From Nitrospirota bacterium (GTDB taxonomy: Bacteria; Nitrospirota; Thermodesulfovibrionia; Thermodesulfovibrionales; Dissulfurispiraceae): 55,959 nucleotides of DNA. Location of the stretch: positions 41,908 to 97,866 of the forward strand of contig WSNO01000016.1 in the NCBI GenBank assembly GCA_009773415.1, read 5' to 3'. Positions 26,544 to 33,692 of the stretch are shown here, one piece after another; position 1 is the first letter of the stretch; every line of letters begins with the position of its first letter. The position numbers and the translations under genes are program-made. The notes beneath the pieces were generated by a model. It had not been told where the DNA came from. It worked only from the letters and a program-made list of their open reading frames with translations, and searched no databases.

Positions 26544-27224
26544 ATGACCGAGACGGAGAAAAGAAAACAGCAACGCGTTCGCATAAAGAAAGATGTCCGC
26601 ATCAATAAAGACGGCTCCGGTCGCGGTACGTGCATGAGCGAAAGCGGCATGTACGTTCTAACCGGTCAGGACTATCAGGAGAATGGGCAGGTTATGATAA
26701 GTTTTTCATTCGACCGGAAACTGCTCTCGATGCCGGGAATTATCAGGCATTTTGATGCGGATGTCGGATTCGGCGTTATGTTCGTCAACCCGACGGACGA
26801 ACAGCGTGCCCTGCTCAGGCAGGTAATTGATGCTGAATCTTCAGCGGAAAAACTCCCTGCCAGAGCAAACGTTCTTCTCGTCGATGATAACGCTACAAAG
26901 AGAAAAAAATATGCGAAAGTTCTCCTGAAGTCGGGATATGTTGTGCTTGAAGCAGACAATGATGTGCAAGCTGTTGAACTCCTCAAGACACGTCCGGCCC
27001 AGGTCGTTGTTTTCGATCCGTTTATTCAGAACGGGTTTCATCTGCTCAGCAAAATCAAAATGCTTCCTGAATGCCGAACGATTATCCCGATTGTGCTCGC
27101 ATCGAAAGCCGTGCCTGAAGACAAGAAGCGGATGTATCTTTCTGCGGTGAAGGATGTGCTTCTCAAAATGACCAGTCCTCCGCTTCGCCTGCAACAGATT
27201 GTCGAAAAGCACCTGCCGCTCTGA
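26544..27224 (+). CDS. PilZ domain - response regulator receiver fusion
   Basis: The 226 residues combine a PilZ domain (about 8-95) with a CheY-like receiver domain (about 108-226). The PilZ part has QQRVRIKK and MSESGMYVL, close to the RxxxR and D/NxSxxG c-di-GMP-binding motifs but not exact (Met in place of Asp/Asn). The receiver has acidic D114-D115, phosphoacceptor candidate D158 and K208. No output domain is attached, so it may act as a stand-alone signal adaptor linking phosphorylation and c-di-GMP; the role is inference. It is a single gene with its own promoter and a strong ribosome site. Confidence 0.85.
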   Translation: MTETEKRKQQRVRIKKDVRINKDGSGRGTCMSESGMYVLTGQDYQENGQVMISFSFDRKLLSMPGIIRHFDADVGFGVMFVNPTDEQRALLRQVIDAESSAEKLPARANVLLVDDNATKRKKYAKVLLKSGYVVLEADNDVQAVELLKTRPAQVVVFDPFIQNGFHLLSKIKMLPECRTIIPIVLASKAVPEDKKRMYLSAVKDVLLKMTSPPLRLQQIVEKHLPL

Positions 27225-27270
27225 GTTTTCTTTCATCCCGGGAGCCTCAGAGTCTGCCGGCCTGCGCAGA

Positions 27271-27309
27271 CATACACTACCCGTTGCGTGCGTCAACGGG
27301 TAGTGTATG
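27271..27309 (+). repeat. Perfect 16-bp inverted repeat before gpsA
   Basis: CATACACTACCCGTTG (27271-27286) and its exact complement (27294-27309) flank the 7-nt loop CGTGCGT. No T-run follows on either strand. It sits between the PilZ-receiver gene and the gpsA promoter, so it may end transcription in a factor-assisted way, protect an mRNA end, or be a regulator site. Confidence 0.75.
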
Positions 27310-27310
27310 A

Positions 27311-27340
27311 TTGAGGAAACGCTTCTCCTTTTGGTATAGT
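27311..27340 (+). promoter_or_regulatory. Promoter of gpsA, leaderless layout
   Basis: TTGAGG (27311-27316), 18-bp spacer, TATAGT (27335-27340), then only 8 nt before the gpsA ATG at 27349. No Shine-Dalgarno site fits in that space. Confidence 0.6.
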
Positions 27341-27348
27341 TAGTCCTT

Positions 27349-28344
27349 ATGAGCTATATATCGGTTATTGGCGCCGGTGCCTGGGGCACCGCACTCGCTG
27401 CCCTCCTTGCTGAAAAGGGATACGACATTACGCTCTGGACGCACGAAGCGTCGCTGGCAGAGCAAATCACCATGGAGCGCATGAACAGGACGTTTCTTCC
27501 AGGGTATCAGCTTCCGGCGAATCTTGCGGCTACAACGAATCTGCCAGATGCGCTTTCATCCGCCCGCTTCGTTCTGAATGCGGTTCCGACCCAGCATATC
27601 AGAGCGGTCTTTGCCGATGCGGCTTCGCTGCTCTTGCCTGAGTGCGTTGTCATAAGCGCGTCAAAAGGCATCGAAATCACCACATTTAAAACGCCGTCCG
27701 TTATTTTGGAAGAACTGCTCTCTCGTCCCGCAGCAGCGCTGTCCGGACCGAGTTTCGCTAAGGAAGTCGCAATGAAACTGCCGACAGCAGTTACTCTTGC
27801 AACATTGGATCTAAAGATTGGCTATATCTTGCAGGAGATTTTCAATACCGACTTTTTCAGGGTTTATACACATAACGACACCATCGGAGTGGAAATCGGC
27901 GGGGCTTTGAAAAATGTGATCGCAATCGCATCCGGCATCTGCGATGGACTTTCCCTTGGGCATAATGCACGCGCTGCTCTCATCACGCGGGGGCTTTCCG
28001 AAATAAAACGCCTCGGCATCGCTCTGGGTGCCAGGGAAATCACTTTTTCCGGACTGAGCGGCATCGGAGATCTGCTGCTGACGTGCACTGCAAGCCTCTC
28101 TCGCAACTATTCGGTCGGTTTCAGGCTTGGCCGGGGGGAAACGCTCGCGGAGATTACCTCAGGAACTCACTCCGTAGCAGAAGGCGTTTCGACAGCGTTG
28201 GCGGCGCGAAATCTCGCCGCTGATATGGGCGTCGACATGCCGATTACTGAACAGGTGTATATGACCCTGTATGAAAACAAAACGCCTGCCGATGCAGTGA
28301 GAGAGCTGATGACGCGTTCTCTCAGGGCTGAGTTCGATGGATAA
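27349..28344 (+). CDS. gpsA: Glycerol-3-phosphate dehydrogenase [NAD(P)+]
   Basis: This 331-residue cytoplasmic enzyme makes sn-glycerol 3-phosphate for phospholipid synthesis. The N-terminal dinucleotide-binding motif is VIGAGAWGTALA (about 5-16); the catalytic region holds SKGIE, ALSGPSFAKEVA, GGALKNVIAIASGI and the C-terminal SVAEGVSTA. larB follows with an 8-nt overlap. Confidence 0.97.
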   Translation: MSYISVIGAGAWGTALAALLAEKGYDITLWTHEASLAEQITMERMNRTFLPGYQLPANLAATTNLPDALSSARFVLNAVPTQHIRAVFADAASLLLPECVVISASKGIEITTFKTPSVILEELLSRPAAALSGPSFAKEVAMKLPTAVTLATLDLKIGYILQEIFNTDFFRVYTHNDTIGVEIGGALKNVIAIASGICDGLSLGHNARAALITRGLSEIKRLGIALGAREITFSGLSGIGDLLLTCTASLSRNYSVGFRLGRGETLAEITSGTHSVAEGVSTALAARNLAADMGVDMPITEQVYMTLYENKTPADAVRELMTRSLRAEFDG

Positions 28345-29101
28345 CTGCCGCCTTCAGGCACTTCTTCAGGAGGTCAAGACCGGCACGCTGAGCATTGCGG
28401 ATGCGCTTTCGCAGCTGAAATCACTGCCGTTTGAAGCCATTCCGGGTGCAAATATCGACCACCACCGTGAGCTGCGCACTTCTGTTCCTGAAGTCATCTT
28501 TGCCCCAAACAAACAGCCCGAGGACGTGGTTCGGATAGCCCGCGCGATGGCCCAAAAAAGCGGACGTTTTCTTATCACCAAAACCGATGAAAAAACATGG
28601 GAACTGCTCGGAATGCAAGGCGCTGAGTATCACCCGGCTTCCCGCGTGATATCATTCGGCGCGTCAAAGCGCAAGCGCGGCCGGGTTGTCATCGTATCCG
28701 CCGGAACATCGGATATTCCCGTCGCTGAAGAAGCTGCGGTCACTGCTTCATTCCTCGGCAGCGCAACTGAAACCTTCTATGACATCGGGGTTGCTGGCAT
28801 CCATCGTCTGTTCAGCCACTTGCCATCGATCGAAAAGGCCAATGCCGTCATCGCGGTTGCAGGAATGGAAGGGGCTCTGCCCTCCGTGCTGGGCGGTCTG
28901 ACCAGCAAGCCCGTGATTGCCGTTCCGACGTCGGTCGGCTACGGGGTCAGTCTGGGCGGCCTGACGCCGCTTTTCGCCATGCTGCACTCCTGCGTGCCCG
29001 GGGTTGCTGTTGTCAATATCGACAACGGGTTCGGCGCAGGATGTTTTGCGCATAAAATAAACCTGCTCGCATTACGAAAAACACAAAACGGGAAGCGCTG
29101 A
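28337..29101 (+). CDS. larB: Nickel pincer cofactor biosynthesis protein LarB
   Basis: This 254-residue protein carries a PurE-like C-terminal domain. LarB carboxylates nicotinic acid adenine dinucleotide and hydrolyses it, the first step to the nickel-pincer cofactor of lactate racemase-type enzymes. The signature segments VIVSAGTSDIPVAEEA, YDIGVAGIHRL, AGMEGALPSVLGGL and the C-terminal VNIDNGFGAG are visible. No larA, larC or larE is in the window. It is coupled to gpsA, with no obvious metabolic link. Confidence 0.92.
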   Translation: MDNCRLQALLQEVKTGTLSIADALSQLKSLPFEAIPGANIDHHRELRTSVPEVIFAPNKQPEDVVRIARAMAQKSGRFLITKTDEKTWELLGMQGAEYHPASRVISFGASKRKRGRVVIVSAGTSDIPVAEEAAVTASFLGSATETFYDIGVAGIHRLFSHLPSIEKANAVIAVAGMEGALPSVLGGLTSKPVIAVPTSVGYGVSLGGLTPLFAMLHSCVPGVAVVNIDNGFGAGCFAHKINLLALRKTQNGKR

Positions 29102-29144
29102 TGCGCGTCCCGTTACAATCATCATGCGGAACCGGACCGGTTCC
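29087..29144 (+). repeat. Two inverted repeats between larB and the FmdB gene
   Basis: The first stem pairs AACGGGAAGCGC (29087-29098) with GCGCGTCCCGTT (29103-29114), with one mismatch, and includes the larB stop. The second is GGAACCGG/CCGGTTCC (29128-29135, 29137-29144) with a 1-nt centre. They lie between convergent genes and may block read-through; no T-run is seen. Confidence 0.45.
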
Positions 29145-29153
29145 CTAAATCTT

Positions 29154-29366
29154 TCAGCCCCCTCCGAATCCTCCGCCGAAACGACCAAAACCGCCCGAAC
29201 CTGCTTTCGTGCCGCATCCTGAGGAACAGGAGTTAAACGAAGACATCCGCTTGGTAACGCTCGTAGCCTCACACTCCGGGCACCGGACCTCGTCAAAACA
29301 GGTCGCATTTCTCAGGACAGTAAAGATAGACCTGCAGTGTTCACATTTGTATTCATACATCGGCAT
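29154..29366 (-). CDS. FmdB-type zinc ribbon protein
   Basis: The 70 residues start with the typical PMYEYKCEHC and have two CxxC knuckles (C8xxC11, C29xxC32) likely to bind zinc, followed by a Gly-rich tail (GGFGRFGGGFGGG). The family is widespread and functionally vague, named from the FmdB regulatory protein. The ATG at 29366 has a GGGAGG site. It is convergent with larB. Confidence 0.88.
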   Translation of the reverse strand: MPMYEYKCEHCRSIFTVLRNATCFDEVRCPECEATSVTKRMSSFNSCSSGCGTKAGSGGFGRFGGGFGGG

Positions 29367-29424
29367 GCAGCATACCTCCCATAAAACTATTAATTTATAT
29401 TTTGATCAATAGCGCCGGCTCATG

Positions 29425-29904
29425 TCAAACAGCGGCGTTGTCCGCATTGAGATCAAGCCGCATGAGGACAGCATCTTCCTGCGGATTCTCGTAGTACGCC
29501 TTGCGTTTAGCATAGGAACGGAAGCCGAGCGATTCATACAACGAAAGAGCAGCGGAATTGGAAGCGCGAACCTCAAGAAAGAAGAAGCGCGTATCCGTCT
29601 CCCGCACCTCCTTAAGAAGCTTCTGCATGAGCAGCCTCGCCACGCCGCTGCGTCGCCGGTCCGGATGGACAGCAAGGTCGTGCAGATGGCATTCATCGGC
29701 CACCAGCCTTACGATAACATACCCAGCAACACTCCCCTCCGACTCCGCAAGCACCGAGAGGGAATGCCTGCTGCGGACTTCGCTCAGAAATGAAGTCTGC
29801 GACCATGGCGTCGAAAAGCAGAGCTGCTCAATCGCCAGCAGAGCCGGCACATCGTCCGGCACTATCCGGCGAAGAAAAATGATTCCTTCTGGATCAGCAG
29901 CCAT
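29425..29904 (-). CDS. rimI: Ribosomal protein S18-alanine N-acetyltransferase RimI
   Basis: This 159-residue GNAT acetyltransferase has the acetyl-CoA loop LAVHPDRRRSGVARLL and the C-terminal LYESLGF motif. RimI acetylates the N-terminus of ribosomal protein S18; other GNAT substrates cannot be excluded. The ATG at 29904 sits inside the end of tsaB (11-nt overlap), the usual tsaB-rimI pairing. Confidence 0.88.
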   Translation of the reverse strand: MAADPEGIIFLRRIVPDDVPALLAIEQLCFSTPWSQTSFLSEVRSRHSLSVLAESEGSVAGYVIVRLVADECHLHDLAVHPDRRRSGVARLLMQKLLKEVRETDTRFFFLEVRASNSAALSLYESLGFRSYAKRKAYYENPQEDAVLMRLDLNADNAAV

Positions 29905-30577
29905 CCTTAATCTCAGCCTCCGATCTGCGGCGATAACGGGGAACCAATGTGATGGGATCAGCAAAAACTTCTTTCTCCGCCAACTGCGCGCCAATCCAGG
30001 CGACATGCGCAGGTGCGGGCGCCATCATCTCCGGCGACCCGAAATAAGCGGCAGATCCCATTTCCTGTTTAATGACGGACTGGTAAAGCATGGCGCCTTC
30101 CCCGAGAAAAAGCGTCGGCCCATGAAGCCGCCTCAGCATGTCGCCAATCGGATAGGCTCCTTCCGGAACAAGCCGGTCAAAACCGTTCCCGACCCATTGA
30201 TAAACAGCACCGTACACCTCTTTCCTGCGGGCATCCAGCAACGGGCAGACAGGATACATGCTGAAGGCAGCATTCCAGGCAAAGGCTTCCAGTGTCGACA
30301 CCGCAACAACGCGCTTTCCAGCCGCGAAGGATAGTCCCTTGACCGTGCTGAGGCCCACACGCAGCCCGGTAAAAGAACCGGGCCCGATGGCAAATGCTAT
30401 CACATCAACTTCATCAATGCTCATCGCACACTGCCTGAGGCAACCAAAAATTTCACCGAGCAACCGCTCTGAATGCGCAACCTTCACGTTCAGGCGGGTT
30501 TCGGCACGGAGGACGTTGCCGTCCAGCAGCGCAACACCGCCGAGCAGTGTCGACGTATCGATACCAAGCACCTTCAT
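29894..30577 (-). CDS. tsaB: tRNA t6A synthesis protein TsaB
   Basis: This 227-residue ASKHA-fold protein partners with TsaD and TsaE in making threonylcarbamoyl-adenosine at A37 of tRNAs that read ANN codons. It begins VLGIDTSTLLGGVALL and carries IAFAIGPGSFTGLRVGL, the TsaB signature. The ATG at 30577 has AGGAGG seven nt upstream and overlaps the MFS gene by 4 nt. tsaC is 4 kb away on the other strand; tsaD and tsaE are not in the window. Confidence 0.94.
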   Translation of the reverse strand: MKVLGIDTSTLLGGVALLDGNVLRAETRLNVKVAHSERLLGEIFGCLRQCAMSIDEVDVIAFAIGPGSFTGLRVGLSTVKGLSFAAGKRVVAVSTLEAFAWNAAFSMYPVCPLLDARRKEVYGAVYQWVGNGFDRLVPEGAYPIGDMLRRLHGPTLFLGEGAMLYQSVIKQEMGSAAYFGSPEMMAPAPAHVAWIGAQLAEKEVFADPITLVPRYRRRSEAEIKDGC

Positions 30578-31791
30578 GGTATGGCCTCCTGATGTGAACG
30601 CCGGAACGTATAGACCAGCAAAGCACTCGCCGCGATGCAGATTATGCCGGTCAGCTTCAGCGAGAACAGCGTGCCGAAAGCATGCGCAAGGATGCCTATC
30701 ATGGAATTTCCAATCGGTGCCAGTCCGAGAAAAACAAGCGTATAGAGACTCATGACGCGGCCACGCAGCGCATCGGGCACCGCATGCTGGATGAAGCTGT
30801 TTGCCTCTGCAAGAAAACTGACCACCCCCCATCCCGCAAACCAGATGAGAACTGCGGAGATATGCAGATTATCCGAAAAAGGAATAAGTGTTATCGCAAC
30901 TGAAAAAACAAGGGCCGACAACGGCATGAGCTTCTTCTTGCTGGCGATATCTCCACGCAGTGCCATGGCTATCGCAGCGACAAAGGATCCGGCGCCGGCC
31001 GAAGCAACGAGTATGCTCAGGCCCGTGACTCCTGCTCCCAGCACGTTATCTGCCAGTATCGGCAGAAACGTGATATACGGGATACCGAAAAGACTGAAAA
31101 CCGCAATCAATGCCATTATCGGAAAAACAGAAGGCTCACGGACGACAAATCGCCACCCTGCCGCCAGATCCTGCGCCAGTCCCTTACCTTCATAGGGCAG
31201 CACACCGCGCGTCTTAATATGAAACAGCGCGAACAGCACCGCAATGAAACTGAGCGCGTTCAGATAAAAGCACGCCGGGATGCCCACCTGCGCAATAACA
31301 AAACCGGCAATCACCGGACCCAAAATCCGCGCACCGTTAAAGGCCGCTGAATTGAGCGCAATCGCATTGGTAATGGCTGAGCGATCTACTACTTCAGCGA
31401 GGAATGCTTGACGCGTCGGCACATCAAAAGCATTGATAAATCCGAGAGCAAGCGCTGCGGCTCCCACATGCCAGACCGTAATGATATTAAGGTCCGCAAG
31501 GACCGCGACAAAAAAAGCAGTCACAGCGGAAAGAAACTGCGTGACAATCAGGACAGTCCTTTTTGGATATCGATCAGCGACCATGCCGCCGAAAACCGTG
31601 AAAAGCAGTATCGGCAGCGATGATAAAGAAGCGATCAGCCCCAGATAGAGTGGAGAATGCGTCAGTGAATAGACGAGCCAGCTCTGTGCAACTGAATGCA
31701 TCCAGGTCCCGGATAGGGAAATAACTTGTCCGGACCAGAAAAGACGGAAATCGCGGAATGCAAGAGCAGGGAAACGGGAAGAGATGCCCAT
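30574..31791 (-). CDS. MFS transporter (MFS_3/EntS-like)
   Basis: This 405-residue membrane protein has about twelve helices. It starts FRDFRLFWSGQVISLSGTWMHSVAQSW-like, as in the MFS_3 group of exporters, and has the MFS motif A region GGMVADRYPKR (about 68-78). The substrate is unknown; relatives export siderophores or drugs. It heads the operon MFS-tsaB-rimI with 4- and 11-nt overlaps. The start ATG lacks a clear ribosome site and a TATACT box lies 8 nt upstream. Confidence 0.9.
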   Translation of the reverse strand: MGISSRFPALAFRDFRLFWSGQVISLSGTWMHSVAQSWLVYSLTHSPLYLGLIASLSSLPILLFTVFGGMVADRYPKRTVLIVTQFLSAVTAFFVAVLADLNIITVWHVGAAALALGFINAFDVPTRQAFLAEVVDRSAITNAIALNSAAFNGARILGPVIAGFVIAQVGIPACFYLNALSFIAVLFALFHIKTRGVLPYEGKGLAQDLAAGWRFVVREPSVFPIMALIAVFSLFGIPYITFLPILADNVLGAGVTGLSILVASAGAGSFVAAIAMALRGDIASKKKLMPLSALVFSVAITLIPFSDNLHISAVLIWFAGWGVVSFLAEANSFIQHAVPDALRGRVMSLYTLVFLGLAPIGNSMIGILAHAFGTLFSLKLTGIICIAASALLVYTFRRSHQEAIP

Positions 31792-31799
31792 AGTTCTTC

Positions 31800-31805
31800 A
31801 GTATA
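31800..31805 (-). promoter_or_regulatory. -10 element of the MFS-tsaB-rimI operon
   Basis: Minus strand TATACT (31800-31805), 8 nt before the ATG at 31791. No convincing -35 hexamer is seen. It belongs to the set of promoters with almost no 5' leader. Confidence 0.45.
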
Positions 31806-31879
31806 CATAATTTGCTGAAAAAATTACGCCAAACAGCTTGATTCCGGCGTTTGACCGACCTTCTCTGTTTCAGCAACTC

Positions 31880-31920
31880 TTGCTTTTTTATCTTTTTTAT
31901 AGTATCTTGTTCGTAAGATA
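31880..31920 (+). promoter_or_regulatory. Lipoprotein gene promoter with embedded dyad
   Basis: TTGCTT (31880-31885), 17-bp spacer, TATCTT (31903-31908). The -10 forms the left half of a perfect dyad TATCTT-GTTCGT-AAGATA (31903-31920), which could be a regulator site. Confidence 0.45.
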
Positions 31921-31954
31921 GTATTAAAACGCAACGAAAGGAGGTGACCATAGT

Positions 31955-32263
31955 ATGAAGAAAATTATTCTTTTGGCAGTTGCCGTGCTTTTCGTCTTTT
32001 CTTTCGGCTGCGCCACGAAGGACTATGTGAAACAGCAGATTGACCCGCTTGCAGACAGAATCAGCAAGCTGGAGGGGAAGACCGTTGAGCTTGACGGCAA
32101 AGCGGCGGCGGCACAAGCAACCGCGGCAGAGGCAAAAAAGATCGCTCTTGACTGCTGTGAAAAGTCTGATGCAGCAGCAAAGAGAGCTGAAGCAGCGGCA
32201 GCTCGCGCTGAAGCAGCAGCTGATAAAGCGGCAAAGGCTTTCCAGCTTGGCCAGAAAAAGTAA
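31955..32263 (+). CDS. Lpp-like alanine-zipper lipoprotein
   Basis: The 102-residue precursor has a lipoprotein signal peptide ending in lipobox SFGC (Cys19), then a long helix: a coiled-coil segment (IDPLADRISKLEGKTVELDG, about 29-48) and an Ala-rich repeat with 'AAAARAEAAADKAAKAF' near the end, like OprI/Lpp alanine zippers. It ends in LGQKK, and a C-terminal Lys is the residue that L,D-transpeptidases attach to peptidoglycan in E. coli Lpp. A very strong AAAGGAGGTGA site suggests abundant expression. The gene is convergent with an L,D-transpeptidase, which supports a wall-tethering role (inference). Confidence 0.88.
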   Translation: MKKIILLAVAVLFVFSFGCATKDYVKQQIDPLADRISKLEGKTVELDGKAAAAQATAAEAKKIALDCCEKSDAAAKRAEAAAARAEAAADKAAKAFQLGQKK

Positions 32264-32269
32264 CTGAAA

Positions 32270-33229
32270 TCAAAGGGTCCAGAACTCCGGAACAACAGCC
32301 GGGGCTTTTGGACCCTTTTTTTCGTCCAGCGAGATATCTGCAGGCATGCCGTCTTTTTTGCGCACGGCTCTGTAGAGCTTTTCCGTGCTCACGTTCTTCA
32401 TCAGCCCCATCTTTTTCAGCCGTACAATGGTTTCCTCAAAATAGCTCGAAATTGTCACGTCCGGATCTTCATGAATCTCCACAAACACACGATTATTGCG
32501 CACTCCGACCTTTATGGGCTGCTTCACAATGGTCACTTTCGCGCCGACAGGCACCATCTCATATAACTTCGGGACTTCTTCGGGATACAGACGAATACAC
32601 CCGTGCGTCGCACGCCTCCCTATTGCATAGGGACGATTCGTACCGTGAAGCAGATACGTCCTGAGTGACAGCCGGAGCGCATGAGTGCCAAGCGGGTTTT
32701 CCGGCCCCGGCGGAACTACAGCGGGCAGTTCAGGCCGTTCCGCGCGGATGGATGCAGGCGGATACCAGGCCGGATTTGCAATGCGCTCGACTATCTTGAA
32801 TGAACCGACCGGCGTATCGAGCCCCTCGTCGCCGATGCCGATGGGGAACGTACTCACCCTGAACAGTCCGTCCTTTGTGGTCGGATGAAAAAAGTACAGA
32901 CGCATTTCTGAAAGATTTATCACAATGCCGTCATGAGGCATATCAGGCAGCACCCAGGCCGCAGGGATTCGAATCGCCGCCCCCTCACCCGGAACAAAGG
33001 GATCAAGATCCGGGTTTGCAAGTGTGATTTCGTTATACCCGAGATGATTCTGGCGGGCCAGCTCTATCAGCGAGTCATTCTTGCTGGCAACATAGGTTGC
33101 ATAAACTTTTTCCGCGCCGACCACTGATGTCTGTCGATCATAGGGAAAAGTTTGTGCGGCACTTTGCGATGAAACCATTACAAGAGCAGCAACCACAAGC
33201 GCTATGTTCACAATCCATTGTATTGCCAT
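32270..33229 (-). CDS. L,D-transpeptidase (ErfK/YbiS/YcfS family)
   Basis: The 319 residues have a signal peptide (1-25), a LysM-type peptidoglycan-binding domain (about 40-90, ASKNDSLIELARQNH...NPDLDPFVPG) and a YkuD catalytic domain (about 100-235) with HGTN and the catalytic ATHGCIRL (Cys nucleophile). A C-terminal extension (235-319) follows. This class cross-links peptidoglycan or attaches lipoproteins to it. The last codons overlap the terminator of the lipoprotein gene on the other strand. The start ATG has no ribosome site and a TATTAT box 7 nt upstream. Confidence 0.93.
   Translation of the reverse strand: MAIQWIVNIALVVAALVMVSSQSAAQTFPYDRQTSVVGAEKVYATYVASKNDSLIELARQNHLGYNEITLANPDLDPFVPGEGAAIRIPAAWVLPDMPHDGIVINLSEMRLYFFHPTTKDGLFRVSTFPIGIGDEGLDTPVGSFKIVERIANPAWYPPASIRAERPELPAVVPPGPENPLGTHALRLSLRTYLLHGTNRPYAIGRRATHGCIRLYPEEVPKLYEMVPVGAKVTIVKQPIKVGVRNNRVFVEIHEDPDVTISSYFEETIVRLKKMGLMKNVSTEKLYRAVRKKDGMPADISLDEKKGPKAPAVVPEFWTL
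32272..32322 (+). terminator. Intrinsic terminator of the lipoprotein gene
   Basis: AAGGGTCCA pairs with TGGACCCTT, an inner CCGG/CCGG stem closes over AACAACAG, and a run of at least seven T follows. It starts about 9 nt after the lipoprotein stop and lies wholly inside the 3' coding end of the opposing L,D-transpeptidase gene. Confidence 0.85.
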
Positions 33230-33236
33230 AATCCGG

Positions 33237-33266
33237 ATAATAGCAAAAATCAGCGCTATTTGACAA
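33237..33266 (-). promoter_or_regulatory. L,D-transpeptidase promoter, leaderless layout
   Basis: Minus strand TTGTCA (33261-33266), 18-bp spacer, TATTAT (33237-33242), then 7 nt to the ATG at 33229. The -35 overlaps the opposite-strand TTGACA of the tRNA promoter. Confidence 0.6.
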
Positions 33267-33289
33267 AAGCTGCTGAACTATTGTTTAAT
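33260..33289 (+). promoter_or_regulatory. Promoter of the tRNA-Val/tRNA-Asp unit
   Basis: TTGACA (33260-33265), 18-bp spacer, TTTAAT (33284-33289), about 15 nt before the mature 5' end of tRNA-Val. Its -35 shares bases with the divergent L,D-transpeptidase promoter. Confidence 0.6.
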
Positions 33290-33303
33290 AAACTTCGCTT
33301 CGC

Positions 33304-33379
33304 GGGCGGTTAGCTCAGCTGGGAGAGCGCAGCCCTTACAAGGCTGATGTCACAGGTTCGATCCCTGTACCGCCTACCA
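33304..33379 (+). tRNA. tRNA-Val (anticodon TAC)
   Basis: A 76-nt tRNA: acceptor GGGCGGT/ACCGCCT (one G-T pair), D-arm TAGCTCAGCTGGGAGAGC, anticodon stem CAGCC/GGCTG with loop CTTACAA and anticodon TAC at 33337-33339, T-loop GTTCGAT, and an encoded CCA end. It reads GTA and probably other GTN codons. Confidence 0.97.
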
Positions 33380-33422
33380 CTTTTGAAGCACGCAGCTCTC
33401 GCAGCACCCGACATGTCGCTTT

Positions 33423-33499
<77 letters not shown>

Positions 33500-33512
33500 G
33501 AGCGAAACCGGG

Positions 33513-33543
33513 AGCCTCAAGGATTATCCTTGAGGCTTTTTTT
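33513..33543 (+). terminator. Intrinsic terminator after the tRNA unit
   Basis: Perfect 11-bp stem AGCCTCAAGGA/TCCTTGAGGCT with loop TTA, followed by a run of seven T, 13 nt after tRNA-Asp. Confidence 0.93.
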
Positions 33544-33692
33544 GTTGCGGACTGCAGCACCTGCGGCGCATATCAGGTCATCATAAAAGCATGCTGTCCT
33601 TCTGTCAGACAGCAAGAAGCGCATTCCCCCGGGTTTATTCAAAAAATGAGGTAATGAGCCGAAGACTGAACCGATCATTGACAAATACATCA

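Noticed and set aside
27271-27309. Intrinsic terminator reading of the 16-bp palindrome
   Set aside because: No T-run follows the stem on either strand, so it is listed as an inverted repeat only.
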